Shown here piece by piece: positions 1 through 8,056 of a stretch of DNA of 64,000 nucleotides. Every line of letters begins with the position of its first letter. The stretch's first letter is position 1. The DNA comes from Spirosoma arboris (GTDB taxonomy: Bacteria > Bacteroidota > Bacteroidia > Cytophagales > Spirosomataceae), in assembly GCF_009754945.1 (NCBI RefSeq), contig NZ_WPIN01000017.1, positions 62,001 through 126,000 of the forward strand, written 5' to 3'. Under the pieces are notes generated by a model. That model did not search any database. It was not told where the DNA came from and was given only the letters and a program-made list of their open reading frames with translations. The translations under genes were made by a program, and so were the position numbers.

Positions 1-904
1 CGGTTATCCCGATTTTAATAATGTGGTTATAGAGCGCTGTTTCATTGGTTTTAGTGTTCGTCGAACTAATGCGTGATTGCAGGAGCGTGGGCAGATAGGC
101 ACCATCGAAACCCGTATCCCCAGGGCGGTTGACTTTGAAAAACACATAGTTCAGGTTGGCATCGACCCCTTGGCTGGTACCGTGTGGAATCAGCGCATCA
201 TCGGCCGTAGTGCTGATTCCTGCACCTGCACTGGCGATAGCATTTGTATAGTCCCCTAAATGCAAATAAAGCCTTGCTTTCAACGTGTTAGCTGCTTTTA
301 TCCACTTAGAGACATTGCCTTGATAGATGAAATCCTGTTCAGAAAACGATAAACCAGCACTTGCCGACAGATTTACAATGGCATTATTCAGCGTCGTTAT
401 CAGGGCAGTATAGACGTCAGCCTGCTTGTCAAAAACAGGTGTTGGGTATTTAACGTCGTCAAAAGCCTGACTATAGGGTACGTCACCGTAAAAATCGGTT
501 GCTTTTTCAATGAGTAATGCTTCCAGCACTTGCCCAACGCCTTTCGTCCATTTGTCACCTGCGGCATCAGCTTTAATTTGAATAAGCCGAGCCTGGCTCG
601 CAACTGGATAGAGGGGGTCCCAGGAAAAATTACTAGCGGCAACAATGTAGTCAGCGTAGCCCTGGTGCTGACGGCTAAGCCCATTCAGGGCACCTGCCCA
701 AATAGCCGAAATGCGTACATCGGTATCTTCGTGCAACTCAGCGACCCCTACCAATGTACCCGACAGCAACGTAGCCACATCGACATCCGTAACGGCGTTG
801 GGATTACTTTGAATGTTTTTATCATCAAACAGGTCCTTACAACCGCTCAGCAAGGTGATGGCTAGCAGCGATATGGCAACTTTATGAGAAAATGATTTTT
901 TCAT
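1..904 (-). CDS. SusD/RagB-family nutrient-binding lipoprotein, C-terminus beyond window
   Basis: The reading frame runs from an ATG at 904 off the left edge without a stop, so about 301 N-terminal residues are present. It starts with a lipoprotein signal peptide whose lipobox LLSGC puts the acylated Cys near residue 22. The segment TDFYGDVPYSQAF near residue 120 is typical of SusD-like proteins. SusD proteins sit on the cell surface as lids over a SusC barrel and capture oligosaccharides or peptides. The gene lies 87 bp downstream of the SusC gene on the same strand, the usual susC-susD order. The substrate cannot be read from the sequence. Its family is clear; the subgroup (SusD-like 2) is a guess. 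Confidence 0.9.
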   Translation of the reverse strand, partial: MKKSFSHKVAISLLAITLLSGCKDLFDDKNIQSNPNAVTDVDVATLLSGTLVGVAELHEDTDVRISAIWAGALNGLSRQHQGYADYIVAASNFSWDPLYPVASQARLIQIKADAAGDKWTKGVGQVLEALLIEKATDFYGDVPYSQAFDDVKYPTPVFDKQADVYTALITTLNNAIVNLSASAGLSFSEQDFIYQGNVSKWIKAANTLKARLYLHLGDYTNAIASAGAGISTTADDALIPHGTSQGVDANLNYVFFKVNRPGDTGFDGAYLPTLLQSRISSTNTKTNETALYNHIIKIGIT

Positions 905-991
905 GGTTTAAATAAGTTTACGGTTTCTGGTGGGTTGACCTCAGAGCAATGACGCTGGTATTTTGATGCGGTCAACTCGCCGAAAACAGGA

Positions 992-3900
992 TTAGTAGGT
1001 GATTTTCAGCGAAAATAGATACGACCGCGTGTTTGGATTCGTAAACCAGTCCTGGCCACGAGCCAGTGTTGCGCCCGTAATATTCACCTCAGGATCGGTA
1101 CCTGTGTACTTGGTCCACAAAACAAGGTTACGTCCGGTTAGGCTGAAATCAACCGATGACAAGTGTGTAACCCGGCGGAATTTTTCGCTGCGCAGGCTGT
1201 ACGTAAGGGTTACTTCACGCAGACGGGAAACGCTACCGTCTTCAATAAACTGTTTCGTGGAGGCCGAGTTGAACGATGTTCCTAACCCCTGATACCAGGC
1301 CTGATTCAGCGCAACTGGGCCAGCGCCAAAGTCTTTAATATTACCCTGGAATTTTGTACCCGCTGCCAGCGTGTTGCCATTGATATCTTTTATACCTCCT
1401 GTTGGCACAACGGCTGTATTGCCCTGGTCAGCATGCACACCGAAGGTATAGAGCGCCCCACGTGTTCCGTTATAAAAATCATTACCGGCCACGCGGTCAA
1501 ATAACATGTAAAGGGATACTCCCTTGAACGAGAACGTGCTCCCCAGACCACCCCGCCATTTTGGGTTTGGATTACCAACAATTTCGTTGCTGGTGCCGCC
1601 CTGTGGGAAACCATTGGCATCGAGTTTATATTTACCTGATTCATCTTTCAAAAAATCAGTTCCATAAAATACGCCAAAGGGTTGCCCGGCAATCAGCGAT
1701 TGACCACCATAGGAATTTGGTAAGCCTTGCGAATCCGATCCGGCTAGTGAGACCACTTTGTTGCGGTTCATCGAATAGTTTGCCGATAGATTCCATTTGA
1801 AAGCTCCCTTTGTTATTACGTCGCCACTGGCTTCAAATTCCAGCCCTTTGTTGGATAATTCGGCCGCATTGATGTTACGAACCGAGTAGCCTGTTTCGAC
1901 TGGCACGTTCAGCGACAGAATTACATCTTTAGTGTTGTTGCTATAGGCTGTACCCGAGAAGCTGAACCGGTTATTCAGGAAGCGTAAATCAACGCCAACT
2001 TCACTTTCCGTTTTCCGCTCAGGGCGTAGAAAATCATTACCAGCGGTTGAACTACGTGTGAAACCACCAGCATAGAGGGAACTGGCCGATGCTAAACCTC
2101 CCGCATAGGCATCGCCATAGTACGAGGGCGAAAACGTCGTAAAGTTCTGATAGGGCTGTGGCTGAATACCCACCTGTCCCCAGGTCAGGCGAAGTTTACC
2201 AAAGCTAAGTACTGAGCTGGTTTCCAGCCCTTTCAGTTTGCTAAACTGGAAAGCTAATGCGGCCGATGGGAAAAAGAAGCTGCTGTTGGTCTTAGAGCCA
2301 AAGGTTGATGCACTTTCATTACGACCCGTCAGCGTCAGGAAAAGCATGTTGTAGGCCTGGACCTCCGCCTGTGCATAATAAGCATATGTACGAATCAACT
2401 CCGTATAGTTGTAAGGAGTAAGATTTGAGTTCAGTGCATTGGTCAGAATATCAGGTGCGGTGGGCACAATCAGGTTAGTAGCGGCTGTCTGAAAAATGGA
2501 TTTACGGCGGCTATTATAGTTTACACCCAGTACAAACGATCCACTAAAGTTGTTGCTGAATGTTTTGCTGGCGTTGGCAAAGAGGTCGGTATTAAACTGG
2601 TTTTCATGAATCCAGCTTTTCGATAAAAAGCCACCACCTACTGGGTAAGTACCTGCATTACGGGCAAAGCGCTCTAAACGATCATCCAGGAAATTATCAA
2701 TACCTGTTCGACCGGTAATGCTGAGCCATGAAGTTGGGGTGATCCCTAATTCAATATTACCCAGTACACGGTCAACATCGGTTGTGTTCCGGTTATTGTT
2801 GATGTTCCAGATTGGATTCGAATAGATCGTGCTCTGGTCGACACCAAGTGGGTTGCGGAACGAAACGTGAGTGTTGTTAAAGACTTGCCCAGCGGGGTTC
2901 GTATACGTTCCGGTGTAGTAGGCATTATTGAAATCGCCCGGTGTACGTAAGGCATCCAGCATAATACCATCAAGGTTATCACCTTCCTGCACGCGTGACG
3001 AATTAGTTTTGGTATAGCCTACGTTAGCCGATACCCGCAGCCATTCGGTAAATTGGCTGGCTACATTTACCCGTGCCGTATTTCGGTTGTAGTTACTGAA
3101 TGCCTTGATCACCCCTTCCTGAGCCAGATTCGAATAACTGACCATGAAATTACTGCGAGCGTTACCGCCACTGATGTTAATGCTATTATCGATGAAGTGA
3201 CCGGTCTGAAATGGATCTTTCGTATGGTCGTAGGTATCTTTTGAGTTTTTCCCCCCGTGTGGATTTGCGGCTGTACCGCTGGCAATGGCATATCGTTTGG
3301 TACCATCCGGGAATGTAGCATACCCTTTATAACCAGCGGCAGTAGGATCTGTAATATAGGTATCGGGGCCGCCAGTCCGGTCGGAAATCAGATCGCCCCA
3401 GGTTGTTCGGCTGCCCTGTACGTACTGGCCATTTGCTCCCTGACCATAATTTGTTTGTAGGTGAGGCATTTTGTTGACCTCATCAAACGAAACGGTCGAT
3501 TTGAAAGTGATGTTAACTTTACCTTTCGAGTCTTTGCCTTTTTTGGTGGTGATAATGACAACACCATTGGCGGCCCGTGTTCCCCACAAAGCCGCTGCAG
3601 AAGCCCCTTTCAGTACTTCCATGCTCTCAATATCTTCGGGGTTCACATCATTGATACGAGACTGCTGCACGATACCATTACCCGCTGCCGTACCCGTGTT
3701 ATCGCTGGAGTTACTAACGGGAATTCCATCAATAATAAACAAAGGTTGGGCGTTACCATTGATTGTGTTTTGGCCACGAATCTGGATGTAGGCACCTGCG
3801 CCTGGATCACCCCCATTTCGTGTGATTAATACCCCTGAGGCTTTGCCACTCAGACCGGTCAGGAGGCTGGTTTCACCCGATTTGGCAATATTTTTTCCTT

Positions 3901-4282
3901 CTACCGTCGAAACCGAAGAGGCAAACTTATCCCGTTCTTCCTTAACGCCAAGCGCAGTGATAATTACTTCAGTTAATTGCTTGGTATCTGTTTTCAGCTG
4001 AACATTAATGACTGCCCGTACGCCAATCACCTCCTCCACTGTCTGCATACCCACTGCCGAATAAACCAGTGTAGTACCCGATGGCGGCACATTTAGACTA
4101 TACTCTCCCTTATTATCTGTTACCGTGCCGATGGTTGTACCCTTAACAACAACGGTAGCCCCAGCAAATCCACCAATACCTTCGTCGGCGGCAACAGTGC
4201 CACTTATCTTTCGCCCCTGTGCCCAGGCACCGGAACAGCCTAAGACTGCTAAAAGCAGACTCATAAGTAATGATTTCATCAT
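992..4282 (-). CDS. SusC/RagA-family TonB-dependent outer-membrane receptor
   Basis: This 1096-residue protein has the full SusC architecture. A signal peptide (MMKSLLMSLLLAVLG...) is followed by a carboxypeptidase-regulatory-like beta domain (about residues 25-110, ISGTV..., KGTTIGTVTDNKGEYSL), a plug domain (about 115-250, with QIRGQNTINGNAQPLFIIDG and MEVLKGASAAALWGTRAANG), and a beta barrel that ends in the hydrophobic stretch LFSLKITY. Such proteins import nutrients through the outer membrane using TonB energy, together with the SusD lipoprotein encoded just downstream. No anti-sigma or ECF pair adjoins it, so regulation is not evident locally. The length is normal for the family. The second ATG (4279) is an equally good start. 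Confidence 0.95.
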   Translation of the reverse strand: MMKSLLMSLLLAVLGCSGAWAQGRKISGTVAADEGIGGFAGATVVVKGTTIGTVTDNKGEYSLNVPPSGTTLVYSAVGMQTVEEVIGVRAVINVQLKTDTKQLTEVIITALGVKEERDKFASSVSTVEGKNIAKSGETSLLTGLSGKASGVLITRNGGDPGAGAYIQIRGQNTINGNAQPLFIIDGIPVSNSSDNTGTAAGNGIVQQSRINDVNPEDIESMEVLKGASAAALWGTRAANGVVIITTKKGKDSKGKVNITFKSTVSFDEVNKMPHLQTNYGQGANGQYVQGSRTTWGDLISDRTGGPDTYITDPTAAGYKGYATFPDGTKRYAIASGTAANPHGGKNSKDTYDHTKDPFQTGHFIDNSINISGGNARSNFMVSYSNLAQEGVIKAFSNYNRNTARVNVASQFTEWLRVSANVGYTKTNSSRVQEGDNLDGIMLDALRTPGDFNNAYYTGTYTNPAGQVFNNTHVSFRNPLGVDQSTIYSNPIWNINNNRNTTDVDRVLGNIELGITPTSWLSITGRTGIDNFLDDRLERFARNAGTYPVGGGFLSKSWIHENQFNTDLFANASKTFSNNFSGSFVLGVNYNSRRKSIFQTAATNLIVPTAPDILTNALNSNLTPYNYTELIRTYAYYAQAEVQAYNMLFLTLTGRNESASTFGSKTNSSFFFPSAALAFQFSKLKGLETSSVLSFGKLRLTWGQVGIQPQPYQNFTTFSPSYYGDAYAGGLASASSLYAGGFTRSSTAGNDFLRPERKTESEVGVDLRFLNNRFSFSGTAYSNNTKDVILSLNVPVETGYSVRNINAAELSNKGLEFEASGDVITKGAFKWNLSANYSMNRNKVVSLAGSDSQGLPNSYGGQSLIAGQPFGVFYGTDFLKDESGKYKLDANGFPQGGTSNEIVGNPNPKWRGGLGSTFSFKGVSLYMLFDRVAGNDFYNGTRGALYTFGVHADQGNTAVVPTGGIKDINGNTLAAGTKFQGNIKDFGAGPVALNQAWYQGLGTSFNSASTKQFIEDGSVSRLREVTLTYSLRSEKFRRVTHLSSVDFSLTGRNLVLWTKYTGTDPEVNITGATLARGQDWFTNPNTRSYLFSLKITY

Positions 4283-4320
4283 AGTTATAGTTTAAGTTAA
4301 GAAATGTAACGATTACCCTA

Positions 4321-4349
4321 CAAAAACATATTCAATGGCGTATTTACAA
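4321..4349 (-). promoter_or_regulatory. Candidate promoter of the susC-susD operon
   Basis: On the minus strand a TTG (4347-4349) is followed after 18 bases by TGTTTTTG (4321-4328). This matches the Bacteroidota form TTG-N-TAnnTTTG except for one base in the -7 element. It lies about 40 bases upstream of the start codon. Confidence 0.4.
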
Positions 4350-4677
4350 AATTTTATTCTAATAAAATTAATTAAATAAAAACTATATTCCATATATACA
4401 ATATTTTACAAAATAATTAATATTTGAGCAGATTTACGAAGGAAAAAATGGCAATTTTACTCAAATTTTAATGTCGTTCTTTTCTAGTTTTAAGAAGAAA
4501 ATCACTGTAAACCAACTACATTAACTAACGAATTAACATTCGTACAAATAGTTATAATTACTAGGATCAGTCGTTTTAAACCCAATGAAAATGAAGTGCC
4601 TAGTTGCTTGCCTATAGAATAGGAAAAAGGCTGTCTTACGGACAAGCCGTCTGTCTGCGTTTAGTTAAGTAGCTATC

Positions 4678-4724
4678 AAAAAACAAGAGCCCCTCTCCTG
4701 GTGCCGGAAGAAGGGGCTCTTGTT
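4678..4724 (-). terminator. Intrinsic terminator of the propeller-amidohydrolase gene
   Basis: A perfect 13-bp stem (4712-4724 with 4682-4694) with a 17-base loop is followed on the minus strand by six T (4678-4683). It starts about 70 bases after the stop codon. A second, bulged hairpin followed by TTTTTCC lies further on at about 4624-4647 and may serve as a backup. Confidence 0.85.
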
Positions 4725-4795
4725 GAAAAAACTGGCTATCGAAGTGATTGTAAACGTAGAATTGGGGCCATTAACCTGGTTGAACCGCAGGATAA

Positions 4796-7700
4796 TCAGG
4801 GACGCGTTAGCAGACGGTCAATTGGCAGTACTTCGCCATTTTTAATCACTTGCTCTACGTTCATCGCATCTCGAATCGTAGTAAGCGGGTCGCCATTCAC
4901 GATGACTAGGTCGGCCAGTTTGCCCGGCTCTATTGATCCTAGATCCTTACTGACGCCAACTGTTTCAGCAGCCCAGAGAGTGGCCGATCGCAACGCCTGA
5001 TATGGAGTCAGGCCGGCATCTACGAATACTTGAAGCTCAGTGTGTAAACTCATTCCGTAGGGTACAAATGGGCTGTCTGTACCCGTCGTTACGTGTGCAC
5101 CCGCGTCAACTAGTGCCTTAATACCTTTCTGAAGATTTCCGAAATTGCTCAGGTAGCCGGGACTAAGTTTGGCATATTGTGCCGATCCTGCCTGGAGTGC
5201 ATTTGTGAATTCTTCAGAATAAAACGCTTTATACTGCCGATTCTCCAGGAGACTCGGATCTTTGGCAGTCAGTACCGCAAATCCGCCTTGTAAAGAAGCC
5301 GTTGGGGTAATGTTCATGCCCGATTTGGCCAGCAGTTGAATTACGTCCTGATAACTCCGGTTCATGGCTGTAATCTTGGGCGAATAGCCACGTCGACTTG
5401 TTCCGCCAATGTGCTCAACGGCGTCCACATCATAGCGCATGGCCGGGAAAATCTCGTGTGACGATACCGGCATTCCGTGTGCATGCGCAAATGTCGTAAT
5501 ACGTTGCTGCATAGCATCGGGCATCCGAACGTAGGTCTTGATCAAGTCGTAGCCTAGTCGAACAGAGCGATTAAGTTCGCGGTCAAGTTGCTCATCGGAG
5601 TTGATGCTGGTGGCGGCTCCGTAGTAAATCCGGGTTCCATCGGTCAGGCCTCCGGTAAAAAATTGACGAGGGCCGGGCCGCACACCACTCGCCCACGACT
5701 CTTTGCGTTCAAGAGCGTCATAAGGATCGGCACCGGGCTCCCGAATGGACGTAATGCCAAAAGACAACCACAGCCGTCCTAATTTTTCACCAACCATCGA
5801 GTGCTGATGCGTGTGCATCTCGAATAGGCCAGGAATAACAGTTTTTGTAGACGCATCGATTAATGTACCCGGACGGCCAGCCTGATGGGGCAGAATGGAC
5901 TTAATGCGGTGACCTTCAATCAGAATATCGACATTATTACGGTAGGTATTCGCCTTTCCATCAAACAGACGCCCGGCATGAACGACTATAGTTCCGGTTG
6001 GCTGGTTGATTTTCCAGGTCAAATCCATTGGGTGCGTTTCGATATGCCCGTCAGCGAGATAAACTTGCTTGAGCGCGTCGGTTGCCAGATAGAGCAGGCT
6101 TTTTGAATCGCCGGTCCAGCTAGGTGTATCGGTCTGTTCAGTGGTTAGCTGGCGAGGTTTTCCGGTGATCGTTCCATCAGGTTGTACGTCGGTTATATAG
6201 AGCAACCCATCAAGAACGTAGGCCATTTTGGTACCATCGGGCGACCAGACGGGTCCGTTCTGACTCCGTGTCGCAAGGCTATGTCCTGGTGCAGGCGACA
6301 CATAACGGTCGTTTTTGCCATCGAACGAAAGAAGTAAGACTTCGCTAACGCCTTCGCGATAGCGTGAAGAATACGGGTGGAGCGCCGATATGGCAATCGT
6401 TTTCCCATCCGCTGACCAGGTTGCCTGACTGGGCACAAACACTGATTCGTGTAGTTTTCGGGTTTTCGGTACCGTTACATCAGCCGTATAGGTTACGTCG
6501 GCGGCATAGAGCGTACTACGGCCCCAGGCGTTGCGTGGATCGCTTTGGTAAAAGGCAATTTTGCTACCGTCGGGCGACCAGCTCGGAAAATGTAGATCGT
6601 CGGGCATATCGACCAGATTGCGGTCCTCTCCCGTTTTTAAATCCCGAATCCAGACATCCATATTCCCATTTCGGTCCGACGTGTACGCCAGCTTCGTTCC
6701 ATCCGGCGACCAACTCGGTTCAAGTTCCATTGACTGTCCCTGAGTGATTCGCTCAGGCGTTTTTGTTCCCTTGGCTAATAACCATAAATCACCCAGCGCA
6801 GCAAAGGCAATCTGTTTGCCGTCTGGCGAAATGGCGGCTCCTTTAATACCAAGAACCGGCTGGGGCTTCTGACTATCAAAGTCATAGGTTTTACGCTTGT
6901 ACGTATTTTTCGGAAGGGCAATCAGTGCCTGAAAGGAAATGATCTGTGCAGTTGAACTCCCGAGTTTTCGTCGTTTCATCGATCCGCTGCTCGTATATAA
7001 ATATTCATCTGCCGAGAACCAACCTGCCCGAAACGGGAATACATCTTCCGACGCTTCGGTCAGCATCTGCGCTTTACCATCTGCAAGCGAGACACTCTCC
7101 AACCCACTCTGCGAATTATTCAGAACATTGTAAAACAGGTGCGAACCATCGGGTTGCCAGGACGGTCCAACTAGTTTTCCTTTAGAGGCAGAAACTAGTT
7201 TTTCGGGTTGGCCTGAACCCATAATATAAATTCCTGGCGCGTCAGTTCGATCAGAAACGAACGCAATCTGTTTACCGTCCGGCGAAAACGTCGGACTGAA
7301 ATCATTACCTGGATTTTGGGTGAGTTGAGTGAGTTTTCCATCGGCCAGACTAAGCTGCCAAATGTCGTAGTTACCGCCACGGTCAGACGCAAATACGAGC
7401 AGTTTCCCATCAGGCGACCAGTGGGGTTCACGGTCGTCGTAAATACCGGTGGTTAGCTGTTTGGGTTTGCCACCCTCTTTGGATACTGTCCAGATGTGAT
7501 AGCGACCATCCCAGAACGCATGAAACGCAATTTGTTTCCCATCCGGCGACCAGCTAGGCTGTCGACAATCGCCGAGTGGATCAGTTATAGGGTGAGCTAT
7601 CCCGCCTGATGCAGGTAAAACCCAGATCGTTCCCTGTAAGTCAATGGCAATGGATTTTTTGTCGGGCGAGAGGTCCGCAGCCATGTTTGTTCCTTCCGTA

Positions 7701-7813
7701 ACCGTTACTCGTAGGGAGTCAATTGAAGCTGCTTGAGATGCGCGCTCCAAACAAGCTATCAAACAGAATGATATAACTACAAATGAAGAAATAGAAGAAT
7801 AAATATTTTGCAT
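4796..7813 (-). CDS. Secreted TolB-like propeller / amidohydrolase fusion protein
   Basis: The protein has 1005 residues. It begins with a hydrophobic signal segment (SSFVVISFCLIACL). Residues about 35-620 hold many WD40-like PD40 blades (SPDGKQIAF, SPDGKLLVFASDRGG and variants), as in TolB and DPP4-type propellers. Residues about 640-1000 form a metal-dependent amidohydrolase, with HTHQH near 665, further His in SSHEIF and VEHIGG, and the Asp of TGTDS near 908. The usual C-terminal IEPGKLADLVIVNGDP is present. The family resembles imidazolonepropionase or prolidase-like enzymes. The true substrate is unknown; a periplasmic peptidase or cyclic-amide hydrolase is an inference from the architecture. 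Confidence 0.9.
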   Translation of the reverse strand: MQNIYSSISSFVVISFCLIACLERASQAASIDSLRVTVTEGTNMAADLSPDKKSIAIDLQGTIWVLPASGGIAHPITDPLGDCRQPSWSPDGKQIAFHAFWDGRYHIWTVSKEGGKPKQLTTGIYDDREPHWSPDGKLLVFASDRGGNYDIWQLSLADGKLTQLTQNPGNDFSPTFSPDGKQIAFVSDRTDAPGIYIMGSGQPEKLVSASKGKLVGPSWQPDGSHLFYNVLNNSQSGLESVSLADGKAQMLTEASEDVFPFRAGWFSADEYLYTSSGSMKRRKLGSSTAQIISFQALIALPKNTYKRKTYDFDSQKPQPVLGIKGAAISPDGKQIAFAALGDLWLLAKGTKTPERITQGQSMELEPSWSPDGTKLAYTSDRNGNMDVWIRDLKTGEDRNLVDMPDDLHFPSWSPDGSKIAFYQSDPRNAWGRSTLYAADVTYTADVTVPKTRKLHESVFVPSQATWSADGKTIAISALHPYSSRYREGVSEVLLLSFDGKNDRYVSPAPGHSLATRSQNGPVWSPDGTKMAYVLDGLLYITDVQPDGTITGKPRQLTTEQTDTPSWTGDSKSLLYLATDALKQVYLADGHIETHPMDLTWKINQPTGTIVVHAGRLFDGKANTYRNNVDILIEGHRIKSILPHQAGRPGTLIDASTKTVIPGLFEMHTHQHSMVGEKLGRLWLSFGITSIREPGADPYDALERKESWASGVRPGPRQFFTGGLTDGTRIYYGAATSINSDEQLDRELNRSVRLGYDLIKTYVRMPDAMQQRITTFAHAHGMPVSSHEIFPAMRYDVDAVEHIGGTSRRGYSPKITAMNRSYQDVIQLLAKSGMNITPTASLQGGFAVLTAKDPSLLENRQYKAFYSEEFTNALQAGSAQYAKLSPGYLSNFGNLQKGIKALVDAGAHVTTGTDSPFVPYGMSLHTELQVFVDAGLTPYQALRSATLWAAETVGVSKDLGSIEPGKLADLVIVNGDPLTTIRDAMNVEQVIKNGEVLPIDRLLTRP

Positions 7814-7990
7814 ATAACATTAAGATGTTATTCTTATTTTCAATAACAGCCAATTTACAACATTTTCTTTTGAAGCTACATAGTCGCTGATCGACTTCCA
7901 AGTATAGCCTTGATTTATAGAGACCTAATCGAAAATCTCCTAGAATAACCGAAATAAACCTCAAAAAAAGTCAATCAATTTACTTTCATA

Positions 7991-8023
7991 TTGGTCGTTA
8001 TGCAACGGCAAATTCTATCTTTG
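7991..8023 (+). promoter_or_regulatory. Promoter of the membrane pyrophosphatase gene
   Basis: TTG (7991-7993) is followed after 22 bases by a perfect -7 element TATCTTTG (8016-8023). The start codon is 33 bases downstream of the -7 element. Confidence 0.6.
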
Positions 8024-8056
8024 CGAGAATCACTTATTTAACCTATACCTATTTCT

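Larger units (their letters stand above)
4283..4795. other. AT-rich intergenic region upstream of susC
   Basis: This gap of just over 500 bases has no convincing gene. Its left half is very AT-rich and carries the susC promoter candidate. Its right half carries two minus-strand hairpins that terminate the amidohydrolase transcript. Confidence 0.7.

Noticed and set aside
1..684. Plus-strand and alternative-frame open frames over the SusD and SusC genes
   Set aside because: They are shadows of the long minus-strand genes and show no protein-like features.
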